Source: Acidobacteriota bacterium (lineage in GTDB: Bacteria; Acidobacteriota; Blastocatellia; Pyrinomonadales; Pyrinomonadaceae). From it: DNA of 64,000 bases. The notes under the pieces are model-generated. The model saw only the letters and a list, made by a program, of their open reading frames with translations. It searched no databases and had not been told where the DNA came from. Both the position numbers and the translations under genes were made by a program. Location: the NCBI GenBank assembly GCA_020199775.1, contig JAIVJZ010000040.1, forward strand, positions 496,001 through 560,000, in the 5' to 3' direction. Of this stretch, positions 55,178 to 62,685 are shown in pieces. The first letter of the stretch is position 1; every line of letters begins with the position of its first letter.

Positions 55178-56833
55178 ATGATAAACGCGCGCCGGGAAAC
55201 TTTCTCGCCGCACGAACGCGAACCGCAGATTTTTGGAGTCGCCCCGAACGTGTCGAACGCCGCACAGAGCAATGCCGCCCCGCGCCAGCACAGAGACGCG
55301 CGCACGCGGCGCGTCCTCGTTATCGCACACAGCCCCGCAGGCGAAGCTTTGCCCGCACGGCTTTCCGGGGCGGGCTATGAAGTGCGCGCCGCGCGCACGG
55401 GGCAGGCGGCGCAAGCGATCACGGAGTTCGCGCCGCACGTCGCGCTCGTAGAAGCCGACGCGGACGGCGGGCGCGGCAGTGCCGCGGCGGGTCTGGAATT
55501 CGCGGCGCGCCTGCGTGCCGAAGGCGCGACCGCCGCGCTCCCGCTCGTCCTGTTGTTCGAGCGCGCGGACGCGGATTTACGCGCGCAGGCCGTGCGCCTC
55601 GGCGCGGACGATTACTTCGCGCTCGCCACGCCGCCCGCCGAAATCGCCGCGCGGCTCGATGCCCTCTTCTGGCGCGTGGAGGCCGGACGCCGCACCGCCT
55701 CGCTCACCGCGCTCGAACGCCGCGCCGAGATTGACGACTTCCTGCAACTGCTCGAAGGCGTCCGCGCCGACATCGACGAAGGCTCGACGGGCGCGCTCGC
55801 TCTCGTCGCCGCACGCCGACGCGCGCCGGGCGCAGTTTCCGCGCCGCGAGGGGCGACACCCGAGAGTCGCACGCTGGCCGAAGTTCACGATTTTTTCCGG
55901 CTCAATCTGCGGCGCGTCGATTCGGTCGCCTTTTATGGCCCGACGCTGTTGCTCGTCTATTTCCCGCAAAAGAACGCGGGCGCGGCCCACAGCGACCTCG
56001 CGCGTTTGAGTGAAGAGTTTCGAGAGACGCAGCCCCACGGCGCTTCGCTCGAAGTCGGCCTCGCCTCTTTCCCGTCGGACGGTACGGAGATCGAGAGTTT
56101 GATCGAGCAGGCCGAAGGCGCACTCCAACAGACGCGCCCGCCAAGCGCGGGAGAGCCACCGGAAACTTCTCAGTCTCGTCGTCCGGCGAGCAAGCCGCCG
56201 GGCGACGACGTACACGCGCCACCTGCTCCGCGCAGTTACGACGCGGGCAAATCGGAGACGGCGGCTGAACGAAACGCGCGCGCGGATTTCTCGCCGTCGC
56301 GCGCCGTGCGCGAGTCGAAGCAGACGGACATGGAAACCTCAATGATGCCCGCGGGCGGGGCGGGGGGTGCGGGCGTCGGGCAGGGGACGCTCGCGCAGGC
56401 AGCAGCCGACGCCGCCGCGCGCGAACGTGAACGGCGCACGCGCGGCGCGCTCATGCCGCGACGCCTCTTGCTCACCATCTCCGACCCGGCGCGCATGGCA
56501 CAGACCAACCTGCTGCTCAGGAGCGCGGGCTACGAGGTGCGCGCCGCCTTCGACGGTTTGCAGGCCATCAACCTGCTGCGCATCGAACGCCCAGACCTGC
56601 TCGTGATCGACGACGCCCTCTACGGCATAGACGGGCTGGAAGCCCTGAGCCGCCTTCACCGCCAGCACCACGAACGCCTGCCGTTGCCCGTCGTGCTTTT
56701 GCTCTCGAATGCGCCGGAGCGTGCGCACGTGCGCGCCGAGGCACGCCGGTTGGGCGTGCTCGGTTTCGTCGCCATGCCGTATGACCCGGAGGAGTTGTTG
56801 ACCTGCGTGCGGACGGTCGGGATCACCGATTGA
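55178..56833 (+). CDS. REC / degenerate GGDEF / REC scaffold protein (551 aa)
   Basis: First receiver at about residues 45-165, where the phospho-site reads 'PHVALVEADADG' with Glu92 in place of Asp, a possible phosphomimic. Its acidic pocket is 'VIAHSP' instead of Asp-Asp. A GGDEF-like domain follows to about residue 315, with the catalytic GGEEF replaced by 'YGPTLLLVYFP'. After a Pro/Ala linker, a second receiver from about 425 has 'PDLLVIDDALYGIDG' with the Asp kept. It therefore probably acts as a scaffold or sensor, not a cyclase. The next gene starts 13 nt behind it. Confidence 0.8.
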   Translation: MINARRETFSPHEREPQIFGVAPNVSNAAQSNAAPRQHRDARTRRVLVIAHSPAGEALPARLSGAGYEVRAARTGQAAQAITEFAPHVALVEADADGGRGSAAAGLEFAARLRAEGATAALPLVLLFERADADLRAQAVRLGADDYFALATPPAEIAARLDALFWRVEAGRRTASLTALERRAEIDDFLQLLEGVRADIDEGSTGALALVAARRRAPGAVSAPRGATPESRTLAEVHDFFRLNLRRVDSVAFYGPTLLLVYFPQKNAGAAHSDLARLSEEFRETQPHGASLEVGLASFPSDGTEIESLIEQAEGALQQTRPPSAGEPPETSQSRRPASKPPGDDVHAPPAPRSYDAGKSETAAERNARADFSPSRAVRESKQTDMETSMMPAGGAGGAGVGQGTLAQAAADAAARERERRTRGALMPRRLLLTISDPARMAQTNLLLRSAGYEVRAAFDGLQAINLLRIERPDLLVIDDALYGIDGLEALSRLHRQHHERLPLPVVLLLSNAPERAHVRAEARRLGVLGFVAMPYDPEELLTCVRTVGITD

Positions 56834-56846
56834 AGGAGTGAAACTT

Positions 56847-57545
56847 ATGTACTGTATGAACTGCGGCGCAGACATTCCGGCGAATGTGCGCTTCTGCGCA
56901 TCCTGCGGCGCGCCAGCCGACACGGAAGCCACGCGCGTTGCCTCGCGCGGCGGCCGTGCGTCGTCGCCCGAAGCGGCCAGCGTCCGCACCTCCTTCGATC
57001 AAGAGATGACTGCCGTCCGCCAACCCCAACGCCCCGCGAGCCTCCGGCGCGAGCCGCCGACGCCGACGCCGCAGACGCCGCGCGAGGCGGACGAAGCCGA
57101 ACGCGTCATTTTCAGCGTGCGCCCCACGTTTCTCTTCATCGGCATCGGCTACGTGCTCGCCGCCGCGGCGGGCGTCGGCCTGGGCATCCTGCTCGCGATG
57201 TTTGCCGGGCAATACATCTCCGCGCCCGTCGCCGTGCTCCTGACGCTCCCGCTCCTGCTCATCCCGGCCTATAAGCACCTCAAGCGCAACACCATCAAGT
57301 ACACGCTGACCGACTCGAAGATCGAGATCGATCAGGGACTCATCGCCCGCAAGACGCGCAACATACCTCTGCGCAACATTCAGGACGTGACAGTCTCCAC
57401 CACCATCCCGCAGCGCATCTTCGGCTTCGGCGATCTCGTCATCGAAAACGCCAACGAAGTCGGCGGGCAGACGCTCCTCGACAACATCCCGCAGCCTCGC
57501 CGTCACGCCGAACTGCTCCTGCGCGAACTGCGCCGCTGGAACTAA
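56847..57545 (+). CDS. Zinc-ribbon plus bacterial PH-domain membrane protein
   Basis: The start at 56847 is 8 nt after 'GGAG' and 13 nt after the upstream stop. A zinc ribbon 'CMNCGADIPANVRFCASCGA' (four Cys) opens the protein, then a Pro-rich linker and two membrane helices near residues 95-140. A bacterial PH (bPH2/DUF304) domain closes it: 'IKYTLTDSKIEIDQGLIARK', 'RNIPLRNIQDVTVSTTIPQR', 'GFGDLVIENANEVGG'. It is like YdbT-type proteins, anchored in the inner membrane. Probably in an operon with the scaffold protein. Confidence 0.88.
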   Translation: MYCMNCGADIPANVRFCASCGAPADTEATRVASRGGRASSPEAASVRTSFDQEMTAVRQPQRPASLRREPPTPTPQTPREADEAERVIFSVRPTFLFIGIGYVLAAAAGVGLGILLAMFAGQYISAPVAVLLTLPLLLIPAYKHLKRNTIKYTLTDSKIEIDQGLIARKTRNIPLRNIQDVTVSTTIPQRIFGFGDLVIENANEVGGQTLLDNIPQPRRHAELLLRELRRWN

Positions 57546-57656
57546 ATCAACCCCGGCGGTTACTATTAACTTCAACACAACGAGCGCGTTTTGGCGGGCA
57601 TCAAATTCTCGTCGCCTTTTCGCTTTTATTTCGCCCGGTTGATTAAGGGATTTTTC

Positions 57657-58844
57657 ATGCGTCTATCACATTTCTCCAGGTTCGTTTCCCTGTTCGCGCT
57701 CCTGCTCGGTCTCTCGATACCCACTCTGGCCGACCTGACTTTGGACGAGGCGGCGAAACTGCTGCCCAATAAAATCGGCGACGCGCGTGCCACGGGCGCG
57801 CCCGCGCGCCCGAGAGCCGGGATATTCGAGCACGTCAAACCGGCCGACATCGGCGCGCAGTCCACGGCGGCGCGCACGTATGTTTCGGCAGACGGTGATT
57901 CTTACGGAGTTCAGTTAATCAGGCTGCAATCGGATGCTGCGGCCTACGCCTTCGTGATGAACGAGAAGCGCGGGCAGGCAAACGAGGCCAAAGGACAGGC
58001 CGGCAGGTTAGACTTGGGCGGCACTACGGCGGCCTTCGCTTCGGGCGGGCAGATTTATCTGTCGAAGGGGGCGACGGTCGCCGTCGTCTCCGGTTCGCCC
58101 GGGCAGGCGAGCGGCGACGACGCGGGTCTGCTCGCCTTCGCGCGTTCATTCGCCGGAACTCTGGACGCCGGATCGGGCGAGATTCCCGTCCTCGTCAAGC
58201 ACCTGCCCGATTGGGAGACGGCGCAAGAAGAAGCCGCTTACGCCGTAAGTTCCGAGCAGTTGCAAAAGATCGCGGGTAATCGTCCGGCGCTCGACGCCGT
58301 CTCTTTCGCGGGCGGCACGGAAGCCGTCTCGGCAATTTACCGACAGGCGGGGCATCTGGTGATTGTCGAATACGCGACGCCGCAGATCGCCTCCGACGAG
58401 GACGCACGGGTCAAAGCGCGCATCGCCTCACTGCCCGCCGAGGGCAAGCCCGCGCCTTCCGCTTATCGTCGCGTCGGCAATTACGCTGTGTTCGTTTTCG
58501 ACTCGCCGGACGAGCGGGCGGCCGCCGGGTTGATCGATAAGGTGACGTATGAGAAGGACGTGCGCTGGCTCGGCGAGAATCCTTACGCCGTCGAGCGTGC
58601 GAACCGCGCGTGGCTGAATATGTCAACGAGCGTTATCGTCAATACGGTGAAGGCGACGGGGCTCGCCATCGTCATCTGTCTCACAATCGGCGGCGTTTTC
58701 GGCGGGTGGATTTTCATGCGTCGTCGCGCGCAGGCCGCGCTCACCGAAAAGTTTTCGGACGCGGGCGGCATGTTGCGCCTCAATATTGACGAGTTGAGCG
58801 CGCAGAACAACGCGGCGCGCTTGCTCGGGCAGGGCGATAAGTAG
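57657..58844 (+). CDS. DUF6599-type secreted/membrane protein (395 aa)
   Basis: The start is put at 57657 behind 'AAGGGA'. Signal peptide 'FVSLFALLLGLSIPTLA'. 'LLPNKIGDARATGAPARPRA' and 'YGVQLIRLQSDAAAYAFV' match the DUF6599 pattern as I recall it. The C-terminus has a membrane helix near residues 325-350 ('GLAIVICLTIGGVFGGWIFM') and a cytosolic tail of about 40 residues. Hence a periplasmic domain anchored by a C-terminal helix. Function unknown. Confidence 0.75.
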   Translation: MRLSHFSRFVSLFALLLGLSIPTLADLTLDEAAKLLPNKIGDARATGAPARPRAGIFEHVKPADIGAQSTAARTYVSADGDSYGVQLIRLQSDAAAYAFVMNEKRGQANEAKGQAGRLDLGGTTAAFASGGQIYLSKGATVAVVSGSPGQASGDDAGLLAFARSFAGTLDAGSGEIPVLVKHLPDWETAQEEAAYAVSSEQLQKIAGNRPALDAVSFAGGTEAVSAIYRQAGHLVIVEYATPQIASDEDARVKARIASLPAEGKPAPSAYRRVGNYAVFVFDSPDERAAAGLIDKVTYEKDVRWLGENPYAVERANRAWLNMSTSVIVNTVKATGLAIVICLTIGGVFGGWIFMRRRAQAALTEKFSDAGGMLRLNIDELSAQNNAARLLGQGDK

Positions 58845-58895
58845 ACGGGCGTGATTGACGGTCGCAAGGCCGGGGGTTTCCGTTCCGGTAAACGT

Positions 58896-58939
58896 AAAAA
58901 AGCGCGGTAAGTGTCCCCCAACACTCACCGCGCTTTTTT
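58896..58939. terminator. Bidirectional rho-independent terminator with a GGGGG loop (minus strand)
   Basis: A6-GCGCGGT-A-AGTGT pairs with ACACT-C-ACCGCGC-T6, loop CCCCCA (58915-58920). Works on both strands: it ends the DUF6599 transcript on plus and the candidate small RNA on minus. Confidence 0.93.
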
Positions 58940-59160
58940 ACTTAAAACAACTTCGCAGCGTTACCTTCAACCAAGTTTGCGGGTTGCCGGACTACCTGTA
59001 GCGTTCCCCCAAAGCACTACAGACGGTGACCGACAACCCAGCAACTAAAGCTCTTTGACCGCTTGCCCGTAACGTTTCCGTTCCCCCAAAGAACCGTTAC
59101 AAACATGTAGCGAGAGGTAGCCTCCCCCAAAGCTATCACTCGCTGCCGTCTCCGAGCCGA
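58896..59160 (-). ncRNA. Candidate small RNA with four hairpins exposing GGGGG loops
   Basis: Between convergent genes there is no open frame. On the minus strand the order is: AT-rich promoter-like region (59165-59215); hairpin 1 (59144-59109, stem AGCGAG.GATAGC, loop with TTTGGGGGA); hairpin 2 (59100-59069, GTAACG and inner GTTC); hairpin 3 (59039-58981, inner CTGTAG, loop TTTGGGGGAA); and the terminator hairpin (loop TGGGGG). Stems differ in sequence but all loops share GGGGG preceded by T, the signature of a selected loop. It resembles multi-hairpin protein-titrating RNAs such as CsrB/RsmZ (GGA loops), but the loop is not the usual ANGGA. Expression is inferred. Confidence 0.6.
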
Positions 59161-59465
59161 CCCGATAACACTATCTACTCAATTATCAATATTAACTGTT
59201 CTTACCTCTTGGCAACGACCATGCCACAACTTCCCACATCGCCCGCCTGCTTTTGAAATTCAAATTTCCGTCAGTAAAAATGGGCGTCAGAGGTCTTCCG
59301 TCACGTTCGCCCGGCAAATCCGCCACTTTTAGCGCGACCGGAAATCTGCACGATTTTTATACTCTCCCCATGTACGCTTGAATTATTTCAGTTCGCAAAT
59401 CGGATGGAACAGGGCGATTCGGTGGCGTTTCAAGTCTCCACAAATTTCACCGGCCGCCAACTTTT

Positions 59466-60515
59466 TTACTGCTTCAACTCGAAAGAGGCGCGGACTTCGC
59501 CCACCTCGTCGCCGCGATGATTCCGCACGACGAAACGGGCGTAGCGCGCGAGGCGCTCAAGCGCGGCATCGTCGAGCACGCCGAGTTGCCTGAGCGATTC
59601 GATGACGACCGTCGGGCGCGCCCGCCTGTCCTCGCCGTCCTCGATCTTGAGCGCGAGTCCGAGGCCGCGCGGCCAGCGCGCCGAAGGCTGGACGCCCACG
59701 GTGTAGACCCCTTCGGCGCCGACCTTTGAAATGACGCCCCCGGCGGCGCGCATCAACTCGGTGTCGAGCCGTTCGCGCGTGCCGCCGACGAGTTCCGGGT
59801 GCGCCCGCATTGCCGCGACGATGCGCGCGGAGGCGTCGCGCGTTTGCGGGTCGAAGCCGTCGGGCGGCGCAACAAGACGCGCGTACATCAAGGCCATCGC
59901 GCGCAACGGGACGCCGAAGACCGGGACGCCGCAGCCGTCCACGCCGACGGCGATCTCCTCGAAGGGCACGCCGGAAAATTGCGCGACCGTTTTGGCGATG
60001 GCGAGTTGGGCGGGGTTGTCGGGCTGGTCGTAAGTCTCGGGCGCGCCGCCGAGGTGCAGGGCGAGGGCGAGCATCCCCGTGTGTTTGCCGGAGCAATTGT
60101 TCTGCAAGACGCGCGGTTTCTCGTCGCGCCGGCGCAACTCAAGAGCCGCCTCTTTGCCGAACGGTTCGTGGACGCCGCACTTGAGCGCGCCCGCGCCGAG
60201 TCCCGTCTTCGCGAGCATCGCGGCGACGGTCTCTTCGTGAAGCGGTTCGCCGCTGTGCGAGCCGCAGGCGACGGCGATCTCCTGCGGCGTGAAGTTGAAA
60301 CGGTCGGCCGCGCCCGTCGAGACGAGCGGGACGGCTTGCAGCGGCTTGGCGGAAGAACGCAGGTAGGTGACGATTTCGGGCGCGCCGAGTTGGGCGACGA
60401 TCCGCCCGTCGCCATCTACCGCGACGACGTGGCCGTGGTGGCGTGATTCCGTGATCGGGCCGCGCTTGACTTCGACGAGCGGCGCGGGCGTCAGGGCGTT
60501 CCGGGCATTTTCCAT
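59466..60515 (-). CDS. L-asparaginase II family protein (COG4448-type)
   Basis: Start 60515 ('MENARNALTP'); a TTG 33 nt upstream is possible. 349 residues. Motifs of the thermolabile/Rhizobium etli-type asparaginase family: 'VEVKRGPITESRHHG', 'YLRSSAKPLQAVPLV', 'VACGSHSGEP', 'NNCSGKHTGMLA' and 'VDGCGVPVFGVPL'. These enzymes hydrolyse asparagine to aspartate and ammonia and are unrelated to E. coli AnsA/B. No signal peptide is present. The assignment of substrate rests on family only. Confidence 0.9.
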   Translation of the reverse strand: MENARNALTPAPLVEVKRGPITESRHHGHVVAVDGDGRIVAQLGAPEIVTYLRSSAKPLQAVPLVSTGAADRFNFTPQEIAVACGSHSGEPLHEETVAAMLAKTGLGAGALKCGVHEPFGKEAALELRRRDEKPRVLQNNCSGKHTGMLALALHLGGAPETYDQPDNPAQLAIAKTVAQFSGVPFEEIAVGVDGCGVPVFGVPLRAMALMYARLVAPPDGFDPQTRDASARIVAAMRAHPELVGGTRERLDTELMRAAGGVISKVGAEGVYTVGVQPSARWPRGLGLALKIEDGEDRRARPTVVIESLRQLGVLDDAALERLARYARFVVRNHRGDEVGEVRASFELKQ

Positions 60516-60655
60516 CTGTAGTTGCGGCGTGCGGGAGTCGGCCTTCAAACTTGTGATTGCTTTTCGGTGAGATGCATCTTAACCGCGCCGCAACACGCGC
60601 CGCAACCCGTCTCCGCCACGCCGCGACGCGCCTTCTTGCCCCCGCCGGAAAATTC

Positions 60656-60690
60656 AAAGGCCGCTGTCGTGTTAGACAGCGGCCTTTGTT
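60656..60690 (-). terminator. Rho-independent-like terminator of the 3D-domain gene
   Basis: Perfect 13-bp stem AAAGGCCGCTGTC / GACAGCGGCCTTT, 6-nt loop. On the minus strand it is followed by GAATTTTCC, 50 nt behind the stop at 60737. Confidence 0.75.
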
Positions 60691-60736
60691 TACCCCTTGT
60701 TTTAATTGCCACGCGGAATCGAACCGTGTCCGGCCG

Positions 60737-61348
60737 TCAGCCCGTCTTTCGGGCGCGTCTGGCCTTCTTCGCACCGTAGCTGAGGATCGTCAGCTTGACG
60801 GGGCGGCGTCCGAAGCGGATAGCCTCGCCGTTGCTGGGAACCCAGATGTCTATGATGCGACCGCGAACTCTCCCGCCCCGGTCGGCCACCACGTATTCGC
60901 CGCTGTAGTGTCCGGCGTCGAGACGGACGCGCGTGCCGAGCGGCAGCGAGTGGTCGGCGGCGATCAAGCCGCGACGCACGGGTTGGCCGCTCGCGGTGCG
61001 TCCGGGCAGCGCGTAAGCCGTCGCCGTGAACCTCTGCGCCGATTCGGGCACAAGGCTTTCAGCCCCGGTTTTCGCGTTCGGAGAGGTGGCGGGGGCAGTG
61101 GCGGTCGGAGAGGCTTCGGCTTCTCTTGCCACTCCGGCGATGGCGATGACGGGCAAGACTGCCGCGAGTGAGCCGGAGAGCAGGCCGCTTTCGTGGGAGA
61201 CGGTGTTGATCGTCTGGTTGTTTGTCGTCTGCGGATTCTGAGCGGTTGGACTGTTTCCTGCGATTAACGTCTGAGAGTAAAAAGTCAAAGAACACAGAAG
61301 GAGCGCGGCCGTAAGCACAGCGCCCCCTCCGAAGAGGGATTTCAGCAT
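60737..61348 (-). CDS. 3D (Asp-Asp-Asp) domain cell-wall protein
   Basis: Start 61348 with 'AGGAG' upstream. A signal/anchor (residues 5-25) and a low-complexity Thr/Asn linker precede a C-terminal 3D domain: 'FTATAYALPGRTASGQPV', 'GLIAADHSLPLGTRVRLDAG', 'EYVVADRGGRVRGRIIDIWV', 'EAIRFGRRPVKLTIL' with the three Asp at the expected places. The 3D barrel is the catalytic fold of MltA-like and related lytic enzymes. It is preceded by a highly structured leader (61378-61499), suggesting RNA-level control. Confidence 0.88.
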   Translation of the reverse strand: MLKSLFGGGAVLTAALLLCSLTFYSQTLIAGNSPTAQNPQTTNNQTINTVSHESGLLSGSLAAVLPVIAIAGVAREAEASPTATAPATSPNAKTGAESLVPESAQRFTATAYALPGRTASGQPVRRGLIAADHSLPLGTRVRLDAGHYSGEYVVADRGGRVRGRIIDIWVPSNGEAIRFGRRPVKLTILSYGAKKARRARKTG

Positions 61349-61377
61349 TGTTGTCGGTTCTCCTGTTCCGATGAAGT

Positions 61378-61499
61378 CTTTCCGGCGGCGCGCGAGTCCC
61401 GCGAGGTTTGAAGGGACTCGACCTCTGGCTCTAGGAGGTCTTAACACTAATCGTCAGCCCGAGTGGGGATTGCATCCTTGATGCACTGACGCCGGAAAG
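61378..61499 (-). promoter_or_regulatory. Structured 5' leader: four-helix junction, candidate riboswitch
   Basis: On the minus strand four helices pack without gaps. P1 CTTTCCGGCG / CGCCGGAAAG (61499-61490 with 61387-61378, perfect 10 bp) closes the fold. P2 GTCAG/CTGAC with an inner TGCATC-AAG-GATGCA hairpin lies at 61490-61453. P3 GACCTC/GAGGTC lies at 61440-61420. P4 CGAGTCCC/GGGACTCG lies at 61420-61393. It ends about 14 nt before the ribosome-binding site of the 3D-domain gene. The unpaired GATTAGTGTTAA joins P2 and P3. It does not match a class I recognise. Confidence 0.6.
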
Positions 61500-61508
61500 A
61501 GCGTTGAC

Positions 61509-61547
61509 TAAAAACAAAAACAAGCGAACATTGACTGTCCGCTTGTT
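61509..61547 (-). terminator. Rho-independent terminator behind dapF
   Basis: On the minus strand AACAAGCG / CGCTTGTT with inner pairs, followed by TTTTTGTTTTT. It separates the dapF transcript from the structured leader. Confidence 0.75.
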
Positions 61548-61627
61548 ACGTAAATGAGGCTAACACAAGCCCCTAAAAGCTGTCCAGCCGCGAAAACACA
61601 AATTTGTGATAGACGGTGAAAGGCCCT

Positions 61628-61717
61628 CCGTGGTCAGTTGTCCGTCGTCAGGTGTTCAAGACAGTTTTCACCAACTTGTGTGGCAACCACATGCAACTGA
61701 CAACTGACGACGGACAA
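61628..61717. repeat. Heptamer-repeat element, words GTCAGTT/GTCCGTC
   Basis: Left run TGGTCAG TTGTCCG TCGTCAG and right run CAACTGA CAACTGA CGACGGA at 7-nt spacing are complementary in shifted register. Related words occur at 41661-41711. Confidence 0.85.
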
Positions 61718-61731
61718 AGAACAATTTCTTA

Positions 61732-61766
61732 CTCATCCCTCATCCCTCCACCCTCATCCCTTCCCT
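61732..61766. repeat. Heptamer direct repeat, word CTCATCC
   Basis: Three CTCATCC units, one CTCCACC and a CTTCCCT, exact 7-nt spacing. It encodes the last residues of DapF on the minus strand. Confidence 0.85.
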
Positions 61767-62617
61767 TTCAGCCACTCGCCGCGATAGACCGCCTCCGCCT
61801 CGCCCGTCAGCAGCACTTCGCCGTCGTCGCGCCATTCGACTTCGAGGCGGCCGCCCTCCATCTCCACGCGGACGCGCCTGTCCGTATGCCCGTTCAGGCA
61901 GGAGGCGACCGCGGCGGCGCACGCGCCCGTGCCCGAAGAGAGCGTCGGCCCGACGCCGCGTTCGTAGACGCGCACCTCGATTGTCTCGCGGTCGCGCACG
62001 CGCACGAATTCGACGTTGGTTCTCTGGGGAAACTGCGCGTGCGACTCGATGGCGCGCCCCACCCGCCGCCAGTCAGCCCGCTCGAAATCGTCCACGAAGA
62101 CGCAGGCGTTCGGGTTGCACATCTGCAAAGCCGTCAGGCGGACGACCTCGCCCGTCCCTAACTTCAACGGGAAATCCAAGACCCGTTCCCGCGCCTCGCC
62201 CGTCAGCAAAGGGATCGATGCGCTATCGAGCGCGGGACGCCCGATCTCCGCCGCGAAGCGATAGCGACCGCGCGCGTCCTGTTCCAGCAGCCGGTAAAGT
62301 TTGACGCCCGCCTTCGTCGAGAGTCGCAATTCCTCGCTCGCCCATAAGCCTTGAAAGTAGAGAAACGAGGCGGCCGAGCGCGAGCCGTTGCCCGACATGG
62401 CCGCCTCGCTCCCGTCCGGGTTGAAGATGCGTAGGACGAAATCCGCCGCGCGGGTGTCAGCCGCCGCTTCGAGCGTTGCCACGCCGTCGCCCCCCACGCC
62501 GTAATGCCTGTCGCACACGCGCCGCACAAACTCCGGCACGTCCGAGACGCCCGCCAACTCGCCCGCCTCGCACACGATGTAGTCGTTGCCGTAACCGTGG
62601 AATTTAACGAAACGCAT
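61754..62617 (-). CDS. dapF: DapF-like diaminopimelate epimerase with both catalytic Cys replaced by Ser
   Basis: Start 62617 ('MRFVKFHGYGNDYIV'). A 287-residue two-lobed epimerase fold: Asn11, 'NPDGSEAAMSGNGSR', 'MCNPNACVFVDDF', 'TNVEFVRVRDR' and 'YERGVGPTLSSGTGACAA' are all in place. DapF interconverts LL- and meso-diaminopimelate by two Cys (E. coli Cys73 and Cys217). Here these positions are Ser75 (in 'MSGNG') and Ser228 (in 'LSSGTG'). Activity as a cofactor-free epimerase is therefore uncertain; it may be a related isomerase or a slow variant. Followed by a terminator. Confidence 0.85.
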   Translation of the reverse strand: MRFVKFHGYGNDYIVCEAGELAGVSDVPEFVRRVCDRHYGVGGDGVATLEAAADTRAADFVLRIFNPDGSEAAMSGNGSRSAASFLYFQGLWASEELRLSTKAGVKLYRLLEQDARGRYRFAAEIGRPALDSASIPLLTGEARERVLDFPLKLGTGEVVRLTALQMCNPNACVFVDDFERADWRRVGRAIESHAQFPQRTNVEFVRVRDRETIEVRVYERGVGPTLSSGTGACAAAVASCLNGHTDRRVRVEMEGGRLEVEWRDDGEVLLTGEAEAVYRGEWLKGKG

Positions 62618-62685
62618 AAAAGCCGTGAATCGCGAATCGTGAATAGAGGAAAGCGGGGTTGTTCTATTCACGATTCACGATTTAC
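62618..62685. repeat. Heptamer-repeat hairpin, word GTGAATC
   Basis: Arms 62625-62647 and 62663-62685, two mismatches, same word as 40494-40579. It lies between the dacB stop and the dapF start on the minus strand. Confidence 0.92.

Noticed and set aside
60703..60733. Minus-strand GGTTCGATTCC, like a tRNA T-arm, possible tRNA or attachment-site remnant
   Set aside because: The T-stem has a mismatch, and no acceptor partner, D-arm or anticodon arm is found upstream, which is coding sequence. No integrase or element ends are nearby.
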